A DNA stretch of 64,000 bases from Apiosordaria backusii (Eukaryota > Ascomycota > Sordariomycetes > Sordariales > Lasiosphaeriaceae). The notes under the pieces were generated by a model. It ran no database searches. It saw only the letters and a program-made list of their open reading frames with translations, and had not been told where the DNA came from. Position 1 is the first letter of the stretch. Each line of letters opens with the position of its first letter. The position numbers and the translations under genes were made by a program. This document shows, one piece after another, positions 54,298-64,000 of the stretch. The stretch lies in contig JAUKTV010000011.1 of assembly GCA_030549205.1 (NCBI GenBank), forward strand, positions 434,001 through 498,000, given 5' to 3'.

Positions 54298-57009
54298 TGT
54301 GAAGGTGGAGGCTCCCAGTCGTCGGCCTCAAACCAAGACCAGAGCCTTTCAGGGTGTCTATGGTGTATAAGCAAGGCCTGTGTTCAGTTGGTGAGGGCGT
54401 CTGCGAGGTACGGATATGATAGATGATGTCTTGCGCGGGTAATCTGTGACCATCGAGGGCTGGTTTGCCAGTGCCTGGGGCTGGATATCGTTCCGAAAAG
54501 CGTGAGGTCGTCACGGGCCAGGCGTCAACACGAGAACGTTCGAGGTAGCTGTCAGCCACCGAAGGCTGGGGAAGACACTGGCGTGGAGGCAGAAAGCTTA
54601 ATACGCCTCTTTGGTCCCGAATTGCGTGGAAGTCGTCGGCTAGTTGACCGATGATGACAACAGGAAACGGTCGGTATCAGAGTGTCAAACAAACGCTGTA
54701 TGGTCGGTCGACTTGGTGCATCCAGGGGAGAACTTCGATCCGTCCGTTGATTTCGACAAAGTCATGGGATTCTTCCGTTTGTGGAGAGGAACGGAAACCA
54801 AACTTTAGACTTGGAATCTGCGCTGAACGACAGTCGTCGGAAGCTACTCTCCTGGGCAGTTCTCAGGGAAGTGGCAGCCGGAAGGGGCGGTCTCTGCTCA
54901 TGGAACCTGGAAGTCCCCAATTTCTCGCAACTCAAATTACCCAGCCCGGACCTGGCACGCCGTCAGTAAGATTTTGTGGAAGATGCCAAAACAGCCTGCG
55001 ATACGGCAACTCGCATGTCGATTGGGCCGCCGGATCTCGGGAACACGGTGAGCATCGTGGGACAATCTGGTGGTCTAATATGCCCGCCCGTCAACTCCAT
55101 CACCGCCAAGATGGGACATGTCCATTTCCCACGTCCCACCTTCACCCTCACCTGCCGGACCGACGACCTGAACCTGCCTCTATCTCTCTCTCTCTCTGCA
55201 GTGCTGGTGACCGTTGCAATTGTGATGTTCCTGGGACCCCCACCTTCAAATATCCACCCCACCTCGTCAACGGTCAAAACTCCATCTTCAAAATGAACAA
55301 TGGGACTCCCATATCGAGACGGGACTCTCTGAGAACTCGCTTCCACGGACCATCTCTCTCGCCTCAAAAGCAGAGCGAATTTCCATTCTCACGCCCCACG
55401 TTTGTGTCTCGGTGCATCTGCTGCTGAGAAGTTTTCCGTCTACCCCGCCATTCGAAGGTGGTTGCTTGCTCTTGCTTCCTGCAAGAATAACCCCCTCAGC
55501 ACATCACCACTTTGGACCCTTGTTCCTGAATCTGACAAGGCAATCGCGATCCCCTTGCAGCTTCCCCTCCTCCCCTGCTCACAGCCGATCTGCCATCCCC
55601 ATTTTGCTCGCTGGCAGAAGGCGTCACTTGCCTGCAGATGTCAACACTTTACCAGTCTCCCACCATCATGAGAGTGACCGCAGCAGCGAAGAAGCAGCGC
55701 CGTGCTCGGCTACAACATTGAACATCGCTCTCCACGATCCCCCATTCCCAAAGGCATCTTGACCAGGGAGGTTCTTCTCTTGGCACAGATCGCGCTAAGA
55801 AGAGCCAAGCAGGGATATTGGGTTGTGCCAAGACCTAGACTGTGAACCCTACCCCTGAACTTGGTCTTCAACACCAAGCCCCCAGCTCACGATGTTTTCT
55901 TCCCTCTTGGAGAGTGTCATATATCTTGGGCGGCTTCCTGATTAAATTTCTCTGTTAAATTATGGCAAGGCACGGTAAGTGCTAAAGACAAGCAAACAAT
56001 CCTCCAAAATAAGAACCCCTTCCCCCCCCCCCCCCCCCCCAAAAAAAAACACGATACGAGTTCCACCAACGGTCACGCAGCACTTCCATCCGGAATGACA
56101 GCTCCCCACCCATAACACCACCACGTTCGAAGATGGGAGTCGTCTCACTTTCCACTACCACTTCCGAGGATACCGAAAAAACATGCAGGCTCTCTTTTCC
56201 GACAACAAACACATATATCAGCAAGGCTGGCTTCACAAGGCTGATTTGACGAGCCTTTCCTATCCCACCTTTCTTTGCTGTGCACACTGATTGACCCCCC
56301 TCGTGTCAAACACCGCGGAGGACAACAGCTACAAATCATAGCTACGAACAAATCATCTTTTTTCCATTCAAAAAGTGTCGAAACTCCAGTTCCTCCCTAG
56401 CTAGGTAGGTAGGTAGATACCAACCAGAGACCGCCCTGACGTCAAAATAGTCATGATCAGATCCCCTCCCCCTCGGCATGCTCGACACACGTAGTGTAGA
56501 TAGTAGTGGTACCAAAAGTATTTGCCATTTAAGTAGAACCTCGTTCATATCCTCAATACGCCAAACCGTCAGCTCATAATCAACATATCTCACTCGTTTG
56601 CCCCATGTCTCTCAAAAGTCATACATGTCGCTGTTGGATATCAAAAAGTTGATAATTCTTCGATCATCGAGAAACGCAAAATACTTGGTAAAAACGCAAT
56701 TTCGCCCGCCTGCTTTCGCCATCAATGAAAAAACCAAGACCCATACTGATAAATAAAACAAGACACGCACACGCAACAGAGAAAAAACCAGTATACAAAA
56801 ATGAAACAAAACACGCAGTTCATATCCCATCATACCATACATTTCATTTCCCACATTTCAGAATCCCAAATCCATTGACATCAGTATCCATCAGTATCCA
56901 TCATAAAAGCCCTCGTTATTATCCCATATCCGTCCCCCATCAAAGCCTCCCGTTCTCTCTCTGACTTTTATCATCTTTTCTTTTCCCTCAACTCCCCCTC
57001 ACCCCCAAA
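54298..57009. other. Gene-free region, 2.7 kb
   Basis: It lies upstream of the TRP-like gene and downstream of the 968-residue gene, so it holds at least one promoter. A 258-codon plus-strand frame at 54651-55427 is overlapped by open minus frames and has no family features. A C18 run followed by A9 lies at about 56023-56049. Confidence 0.5.
56023..56049. repeat. Poly-C/poly-A homopolymer block
   Basis: A run of about 18 C followed directly by about 9 A. Length is likely to vary between clones and may be uncertain in assembly. Confidence 0.85.
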
Positions 57010-59916
57010 CTACTGCTCATCCTCCTCCTCAATAACCCCCGGCGTAGCCCTCTCCCTCCTCCTCTTCGGCCTCCTCAACCGGTTACTGCTAATCTGACTC
57101 GCCGAATCATCCGGCGCTAGCTCACTCATCTCATCCGCCCCCCACTCGCTGTCCGCCCCGTCCACGCTCTCGTCATCCGCCCACCCCGGGCGATCATACA
57201 CCCCGCTCGACCCCGACAGCGGCAGGACATCAATCCCCCTCATCCCCAGTCCTCCCCTCCGCTGCTGCAAGCTCATGCTCAGCGCCGCACCCCTCCTCCT
57301 CAGCGCGTCCCTCACCCCCATGGCCTGCTCGTGGAGCTTCTCAAACGCGTCTTCGAGGGCTTCCATCCCGTTGAAGATTTCCCTTTCGAGTTCAGCGAGA
57401 CAAGCAATCTCGGTTTCCTCGTCGTGGGTAATCGACGCTCTGTTTGGTGATGGGTAGGATGACGAGGCAGCCGAGACACCACTAATGAATGAAGCTGGGG
57501 TTGGGCCGCGGGAGTACCCGCCAAAAGGCGTGGTACCTCTTGACATCGGGCCGTTAAAAGGGGTAGTATTCCTCGACATTCCGCCACGAACACCGGGGCT
57601 CATCAAGCGAGAGGGCATGTTACTCGCTGGTGTTGTCAATCGAGAGGGGCCTTCGCCAAAAGGAATGCCATCATCTTCTGCGCCTGACCACAAGAACCCG
57701 TCAAACCGTCCCGAGATCAAGATTTCCCACTCTGAGGCGGTGATCTCGGAGATGGTCACCAAAAGATCGTGCCAGGCTGGGTTGCGGACGAGGTAAACCG
57801 CTGTTTCGGCGTCGCGAGGGGCCACGGGGAGGCGGTATAGTCTCTGCAGTGATAAGCCTGCCTTGACAACGAAATCATTGCGTGACTTGCGCGCTGGTGT
57901 CGGAGCTCGGTTAGCTGGCTGGAGTTCTCTCGAACCGGAGAGGAAGGTGTTAAAGTAAGGCCTCTCTTCTGGGTCAAGGTTGGTCAGAATGGCGAAGCTC
58001 AATGTCTCGTCGTCGACTTCAGTGGGAGGAGGAGCCGGTGTCTTTTCGCAGTTGACCATCCATCTGTCAACGGCCATTTTAACCCGCGCAGTCTGACGAA
58101 GATAGTGTTCCCTGAATTCCTCCGCGATATCAGGGTCCATCTTGACGGGCGAGGACGGTCGGGGAGGAACATCTGCTAGCTCCTCCACCGCCTTGCCCGC
58201 GAGCATCGAAAAGTCGAATGGAGGCCATGATGGTAGCTCAACCCGTCCACTAACACGTTCGAGAACCTCACCCCAGCCAAGCCCTCTGTGAGGCTCCGCA
58301 GACCTCTCGCACATAATACAACTACAACCATGCGGAGGCAAGTCCCTGTTGAAGACATTCTCTAGTCGATCCAGGAGACGGCGGGCAACAGTCCTGTGCC
58401 CTGTAGCGACGGCTACGGAGCCATTGCCGGTGATCACTGTCTGATATTGATTGAGAAGGTTAAAGAAGGGCGCAAAGAGTGTCTCGGCTCCCTGAAGGGG
58501 CGGGTTAGACGGCCGGGTCCCGTTCTGGCGCGGCAACACTGAGAGAAACTGCCTTGGTACTGGTTGGGGCAACCCGCCATTCTGTAAAAGGTAATCGACT
58601 CTTGGGACATCTTGAGGGTCAATGGACGCCGGTGGTGGAGGTGGCGGTGGCGGAGGAGGAGCAGCACCAGTAGGATGGATTGCTGGAGTTGCTGAAGGGG
58701 TGGGCACATCAGAGGTGCTGTAGTGATTGTTATTATGCACGTCGGAGGTATTGTAGTGATTCACATCGGAAGTAGCGTAATGATCCTTCTCGCCGGGTAA
58801 AACAGGCGGCGGTGCTGGCGGGAAGTTTTGCGTATGTAACGGGGTCTTTGGCGAGGAGTCCACTGCAGACTCAGGGGATGAATCAGCGGTCTCGACTCGA
58901 GGCCTAGTTGATTGAGTTCGTCTCGGGAGAACCTGAGTGGCGTCCGAATCGACAGTTGAAGGATTAGTGATCTCCGAACCCTCCTGTTTAGACTGTCTCG
59001 TAGACGGAGCGGCCCTTAGCACAAATGTAGCCTGGCTGGAAGCCCTCGACAGCTTTGACTTGGACTCGTGTTTCGACGTCGACCTCGACACAAAGGAGCT
59101 CCTCGACCCTGGCCTGTCATCATCTTGCTGCGACGATGGAGTCCCAGACCTCTTCTTGGGGTCAGACAGATCTGTCTCAGGCGGCGAAGGTGGTCTGTCA
59201 TCCTGGCGCGGCTGCTGTCTAGTCGACTTCTGACGAGTGACACCAGGTGAATTGGTTGACTTGGACCGCTTGATGTCACTACTACCAAGATCTGTGGGCT
59301 CGGGAGTCGGGGGATCTGTCCGTCTGGTCGGCGCCGAAACATCCTCTCTGCTGTAAAGAGCCTCTTTGCTATAGTTCTTATTGACGGATGGGTACGGCAA
59401 GCTCACCCGTTCACCCAAGGTTCTCGACAACTCAGGCACCAGATCGGTCATTGAACTGGCAGCCGCCGACTTGTAACCGGGGTCGTCCCTGTCCATATCT
59501 CCTCTCGACCGGCGCTGACGGTGGGAATGCGACCGGGAAGTGTACAACAAACCCTCGCTGTCGGTGGGCCTCTTCGACAATCTCGTGGAGTGGTGACGAC
59601 GGTGAGAAGACGACGACAGCGCCGACTCCTTATCCTCTCTCTCCCTATATCGATCCCTCTCACTGTCCCGATCTCTGTCCCTCTCCCGGTCTCTATCTCG
59701 CTCTCTTTCTCTGTATCTCGACTTGTCTCTAGGCGCCCTTTCCCGATCTACATCCCTTTCTCTATCGCGCTCACGGTGATCTCGGTCCCGATCTCTGTCT
59801 CGGTCCTTTCGCTCGGAGGTCGTTCTGGAGGATCGATGTCTCTTCACCGACTCGCGCGAGGTAGGTTCTTCAGTTGCGACAGAGCCGTCAGCCTCCCAAT
59901 CTTTAGTGGAAGGCAT
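57010..59916 (-). CDS. Conserved fungal protein with RD/RE-rich head and HGCSCIMC motif
   Basis: 968 residues, one exon, ATG at 59916. Residues 36-95 are almost entirely Arg, Asp and Glu dipeptides, as in RNA-processing proteins. Residues 100-440 are disordered and include three HYxTSDV copies (about 379-404) and a P11 tract near 420. The conserved part spans about 445-780: VDYLLQNGGLPQPVPRQFLS, then LFAPFFNLLNQYQTVITGNG, the Cys motif HGCSCIMC at 529-536, GLGWGEVLERVSGRVELPSW, and WEILISGRFDGFLWSG. The C-terminus has RRPKRRRER, a likely nuclear signal. I recall some fungal databases naming relatives as a 5-methylcytosine G/T-mismatch glycosylase, but I see no glycosylase helix-hairpin-helix or catalytic motif. 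Function left open. Confidence 0.8.
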   Translation of the reverse strand: MPSTKDWEADGSVATEEPTSRESVKRHRSSRTTSERKDRDRDRDRDHRERDRERDVDRERAPRDKSRYRERERDRDRERDRDRDSERDRYREREDKESALSSSSHRRHHSTRLSKRPTDSEGLLYTSRSHSHRQRRSRGDMDRDDPGYKSAAASSMTDLVPELSRTLGERVSLPYPSVNKNYSKEALYSREDVSAPTRRTDPPTPEPTDLGSSDIKRSKSTNSPGVTRQKSTRQQPRQDDRPPSPPETDLSDPKKRSGTPSSQQDDDRPGSRSSFVSRSTSKHESKSKLSRASSQATFVLRAAPSTRQSKQEGSEITNPSTVDSDATQVLPRRTQSTRPRVETADSSPESAVDSSPKTPLHTQNFPPAPPPVLPGEKDHYATSDVNHYNTSDVHNNNHYSTSDVPTPSATPAIHPTGAAPPPPPPPPPPASIDPQDVPRVDYLLQNGGLPQPVPRQFLSVLPRQNGTRPSNPPLQGAETLFAPFFNLLNQYQTVITGNGSVAVATGHRTVARRLLDRLENVFNRDLPPHGCSCIMCERSAEPHRGLGWGEVLERVSGRVELPSWPPFDFSMLAGKAVEELADVPPRPSSPVKMDPDIAEEFREHYLRQTARVKMAVDRWMVNCEKTPAPPPTEVDDETLSFAILTNLDPEERPYFNTFLSGSRELQPANRAPTPARKSRNDFVVKAGLSLQRLYRLPVAPRDAETAVYLVRNPAWHDLLVTISEITASEWEILISGRFDGFLWSGAEDDGIPFGEGPSRLTTPASNMPSRLMSPGVRGGMSRNTTPFNGPMSRGTTPFGGYSRGPTPASFISGVSAASSSYPSPNRASITHDEETEIACLAELEREIFNGMEALEDAFEKLHEQAMGVRDALRRRGAALSMSLQQRRGGLGMRGIDVLPLSGSSGVYDRPGWADDESVDGADSEWGADEMSELAPDDSASQISSNRLRRPKRRRERATPGVIEEEDEQ

Positions 59917-61543
59917 GGTGAATCATGTCAAGTTCTACAACCCAACAGCCCGCCCTGAGCCAGCGGGAGGCTGCGGCTGCAATACTAGGGGGGTTATTCC
60001 GTTGTGACGGGAGGGTAGCAATCTGCACGACAGTCTTCCGCACGGTGTCGGGTGTCGGTTGCGGGAGGAGTGGAGGCAAGGTGATACTTGGCAGCTACTC
60101 GTTGAGGTTGTGGGAGGGTGTCGTGGTTGGTTGCGGCGCAGATACGGTCCGCGGGAAGCAGGTTGATGGTAGGTCAGCGGCGGCTGAGCTCGACTTGTCG
60201 CCTGCGGGCAGTATGGTTGTTGGGCTTAGTTTAGCCAACTGGTGCTTGCTCGGTGTGCCGTGCGACTTGAAAGATATGTGAAGGTCGCGATAATCTCCCT
60301 TGTTGATGTACGGAAAACGAGAGAAGTGAACGAGGGAACGAAGCTGTGAGACCTTCTTTTGCAGAAACGACAGGACTCGCTCCAAAACTAGCGTGCAGCT
60401 CCAGGTAGAGAATCATGCCCAAAGCCGATCGATTTTCCTGCTCCCAGAAGGCACGCAGGGCCATTGGATGCTCGATGCTGCTCCCATTGTGATTCGATAG
60501 CGTCCTGGACAGTGCGCGCACGGTGTTTTTTTTTTGGAAGGTTGGGCTTCAAGCAGACGCTGGCAGCGTGGAAGTTCAGACGACAGCACAGGCAGCAGCA
60601 CCCATCGGATGACATCACAGTGTGTCTAGGCCCATAACTCGGCGAATTTCCACGGTGTGATGTGTCTGGCTGCGGGGGGTTTTGCAACGGTTGACCACCT
60701 TCGAATCCACTTGGCCTTGGCGTGTAATTCACCACCATGGACCTCTCATTCGATGTCTTTTTGGATATTGAAATGTATACGACCGGACACAGCATGAAGG
60801 ACACAGCATGTGATCATTACGACTTTGTTCCACAGCAATTATTCCCCTCTCCTATTCTTTCTCCATCCACAAACACAGCAAACATCTGGTCTTCAAAAGC
60901 ACACCTTCCTTCCATGACCTCAACCCAAAAGACCGGTGAGAGAAGTCTCCGCCCACCAACCACCTTTTTTCCTTTCATATGGCAGTTCATACCCACTTGT
61001 CTCCATTTGTAGCTACCCTGAGACAGAGAGATGTTCATGTCCGCGTGTGTAGGAATGCGATGCCAAAAGTTAATAATAAAGATGTATTTTCATTAGCGCT
61101 CCTTTGGCGTCGGCAGCCCAATGACACTGCTGACAAAAGAATAGCCGCCGGCCGGTTAGAGAATCACATAAGTCACACATCCATCCCGCATCACCAGACA
61201 CAAGGCCATGAAGTTATTGAGTCATATTCCTTATTCTTTTTACAAACTCTAAACTCTTCTGTAACGGCCAATAGCCTCTGAACTATTTTCATAGTTCGAA
61301 ATCTGGGCATGACAGTGTCATCATCCCAGCTGTTGTCATTCCATGGACTCCCACCCTAACCCAGCCTCAGCACTCCCCCAACTCCTTATCACTCACACAA
61401 GCTCAAAATACTTCTTGTGGTAATGTTCATCATTTGTTCATATATTCCCTAAATAATCCCTATACATGCCTTAATAACAGAAACAAAGAAAGAAAATCCC
61501 ATCTATCATAACACATTTCCCTTCCCCATCATTATCCCCCACT
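59917..61543. other. Promoter of the 968-residue gene and 3' flank of ATP sulfurylase
   Basis: About 1.6 kb with no supported coding frame. The 60.8-61.5 kb part is AT-rich. Confidence 0.5.
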
Positions 61544-63670
61544 CTAGAATCTATCCAACAACCCCGCCCCCTCCAACTGCAGAATAATCTGATGCACAAT
61601 CCCCCTCACGCTCTGCTTCTGCAAGTCCACCACCAAATCCGCCTTCTCGGGAGCCTCATAAGGGTCATCCACACCCGTGAACCCCTTGATCTCCCCAGCC
61701 CTCGCCTTGGCATAAATCCCCCTCTTGTCCGTCTTCTCGCAATACTCCAGCGGAGTAGCAACATGAACAAGATAAAAATCACCATACTTCTCCACCAGCT
61801 CCCTGGCATGCTTGCGAGCCTGGTCGAAAGGAGCAATGGGAGCCGCAATCACCGCTGCGCCTGACCTGGTAAGCTCAGAGGCAACAAAGGCAATACGAGC
61901 AATGTTCTTGTCGCGGTCTTCCCTGCTGAAGCCTAACTCGGAGGACAGCTCGGAGCGAACAGTCTCGCCGAGGAGGAGGGAGACAGACCGGCCGCCCTGC
62001 TGATTGAGCGTTACCTGCAAGGCACGGGCGATCTGGTCCTTGCCAGAGTTTTGGTAGCCAGTAAGGAAAACAGTGAAACCCTGCTGCGAGCGGGGAGGGT
62101 GGGATTCTCTAAGAACCTTGACGACCTCGGGGTAGGAGAACCACTCCGGGATTTCCCTTCCGCTGCGCAGTCTAGCGCGGAGCTCAGTGCCAGAGATGTT
62201 AAGGGTGCGGACGCCCTGGGGGATCTGGTCGACGGGAGCGTACTCGTCGCTGTCGGGGAGGTAGGTCATCATCTGAAAGGGGACGACCTCGATGCCGAGC
62301 TCGTCACGGTACTTCTCGACGGCGTACTGAGCATCGTAAGGGCCGTAGAAGTCAACGCCCTTGGAGTTCTTGCCGGGGCCGGCGTGGTCACGGCCGACGA
62401 TGAAGTGAGTGGCGCCGTGGTTCTTGCGGATGATGGCGTGCCAGATGGCCTCGCGGGGACCGCCCATGCGCATGGCAAGAGGAAGAAGGCCGAGGACGGC
62501 CATGCCGTTGGGGTATCTGGGGAGGAGGGCCTTGTAGACGCGGACGCGGGTGAAGTGGTCGATGTCGCCGGGTTTGGTGAGGCCGACGACGGGGTGGATG
62601 AGAACGTTGGCGTGGTGGGAGCGGGCGGCGCGGACGGTGAGTTCTCTGTGGGCGCGGTGCATTGGGTTGCGAGTCTGGAAGGCGACGACCTTGGCCCAGC
62701 CGAGCTTGTCGAAGTGAGCGCGGAGCTCAGCAGGAGTGTCTGTTTGATATCACCGTCAGCCTCTCATCCCTCTTTCCCCCCCATTGCCTCAAGGAATGCT
62801 TACATCTCAACTCAACAAAGTCATAATGCTGCAGCTTGTTAATCGCCTCCAGCTTGCCGCCCAAATAAAACTCCTTGGCCGTCTTGTAAAGGTACTGAAC
62901 AGCAGGATGCTCCTCGTCACCGCCGAAAACCTCCTTAGCCTCGAGCTCCCTGTATCATCATGTCAGCATTTTGCACCCTCATCTTCCCGTTCTCTCTCAA
63001 AAAAAGGAAACTCACTTATTCGGCTTGTAAACATCCTCCACCGTCAAAATCGCCAAATTCCTATCATCTCTAAAATCCCTCAACGTGATCCTCGCCCCGG
63101 GCGCGATCTTGACCTCATCAATCGTCGCCTGGTCGACATCTAGAGTAATCGGGATAGAAAATAACGCCCCGTCAGTCAAGCGGTTGTCTTTTACGACGCC
63201 ATTGTAGTCCTTCTCGTTCATGAAGCCTGTATTTCACCCCCCGTTAGCCAAAATCCCCCTTGTCCGATCCCAATTGTCCATCCTATCTTTTTAACTCAAT
63301 GCGCTGCCTGCCGCGTGAAAGTTGGTGTTGAGAGTTTTAAGAGGCGGGATGGGATGGTGGGGCTCAATTGCTCAATTACACAATTGGACCCCGCCATCCC
63401 ACCTTCCTTTTGGGTCTCAAAACCACCACCAACCGCCGCCATGGTGACAACAACAGCCATTGAGTCTTGAAATGGGGCAAGAATGAAAAAGAAAAACGTA
63501 CCTTCGAGAGGCGAGAAACCACCCGTCAAAATCAGCTCCAAATCGCACAGCTGCCTCTCGCTCAAAAGCAGCGCGGGCAAAGCCTCCGCCTCGGCCGCAA
63601 GCTCGGCGTGCCTGGGCGCATCGCGAGCGAGGAGGTCCTTGAGGACGCCGCCGTGGGGTGTGTTGGCCAT
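61544..63670 (-). CDS. ATP sulfurylase (sulfate adenylyltransferase) with APS-kinase-like C-terminal domain
   Basis: Four exons on the minus strand: 63670-63502, 63226-63016, 62949-62804 and 62739-61544, giving 573 residues, the standard length of the filamentous-fungal enzyme. It starts MANTPHGGVLKDLLARD. The PUA-like N-terminal domain ends in LAILTVEDVYKPNKELEAKE. The catalytic domain has QTRNPMHRAHREL (substrate loop), VGRDHAGPG and MMTYLPDSDEYAP. The C-terminal domain resembles APS kinase (VFLTGYQNSGKDQIARALQV) but its P-loop is altered, as in fungal enzymes where it serves as the PAPS allosteric site. It catalyses ATP + sulfate to APS + PPi, the first step of sulfate assimilation, as a cytosolic hexamer. 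Neurospora calls it cys-11 and Aspergillus sC. Confidence 0.95.
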
Positions 63671-64000
63671 TTTTCTTTTTGCTATTCCTTAAAAAAAAAA
63701 AAGGTGTAAAGGAATTGGGGTATCTTGAAGAAGGAAAAGAAGAAAAACAAAAGTGAGGGAAGAAAAGAAAGTGGGTTAGATGGGCGAGGGTGGGTTTGTA
63801 TATGAATCGAACAAGAGTCTCAGGTACGCGGGTACCTCAACGGGTCGTACCGGCGGTCGTCAGGGTTATTCGGTATGGGATGGTGTAATAAAGAGACGTT
63901 GGCTGCGGTAGCGGAGCGGACCTCTTCTCTCTTTAGTAATCCGTTGGACCCTTTTGGCAAAATAACTCCTGAAAGTTCATCTTCTCGGTGGAATTAAATA
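63671..64000. promoter_or_regulatory. Promoter side of ATP sulfurylase
   Basis: 330 bp to the window end, upstream of the ATG at 63670. An A-rich tract lies at 63685-63770. I looked for a CYS-3-type ATGRYRYCAT site and saw no perfect copy; sites may lie beyond the window. Confidence 0.45.

Noticed and set aside
54651..55427. Plus-strand open frame of about 258 codons
   Set aside because: Frames on the opposite strand are equally open, there is no recognisable domain, and no splice pattern supports it.

Overview
The window is nuclear DNA of a filamentous ascomycete, most likely a Sordariomycete close to the Sordariales. Genes carry short introns (about 55-80 nt) with GTA/GTG-type donors and CTAAC/CTGAC branch points. 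There are no operons or Shine-Dalgarno sites. The conserved proteins (complex I factor CIA30, EOS1, TRM44, a TRP/ML-like channel, ATP sulfurylase with an APS-kinase-like tail) are typical of that group. Gene models were assembled by hand from reading frames and splice signals; every splice join quoted keeps phase.

Left part (1-21.8 kb). A JmjC+SET double-domain protein (276-4103, minus) is divergent to an RS-rich splicing-type protein (5051-6540). Next come CIA30 (7017-7909, minus) and a 5.9 kb gene-free stretch with two complex repeat arrays (9.4-9.8 kb and 11.6-12.55 kb). A three-RRM RNA-binding protein follows (13772-17717), with a TATA-like site, a leader of about 1.1 kb and very long introns, one of which holds two hairpins. 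The left part ends with a sodium:solute symporter (19179-21766).

Middle part (24.3-40.8 kb). At least nine small minus-strand genes and three decayed copies form a tandem array of one diverged, mostly helical protein family that I do not recognise. Members share an N-terminal helix, a (V/I)A(G/D)W segment and, in several, a C-terminal TPGG(V/I)PW-like motif. Three carry unrelated in-frame minisatellites as C-terminal tails. This is the best candidate for an undescribed system.

Right part (41.9-64 kb). This is ordinary dense housekeeping sequence: an MBA1/mL45-like mitochondrial protein, EOS1, eIF1, TRM44, a hydroxyquinol/catechol-type intradiol dioxygenase whose 3' coding end overlaps that of TRM44, a TRP-like membrane protein, a large conserved fungal protein with an RD/RE-rich head, and ATP sulfurylase. 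The genes share no single pathway. Functional themes are mitochondrial biogenesis (CIA30, MBA1-like), RNA and translation (RS protein, RRM protein, eIF1, TRM44), chromatin (JmjC-SET), and membrane transport or homeostasis (symporter, TRP-like, EOS1). I found no tRNA, rRNA, CRISPR array or intact transposon.
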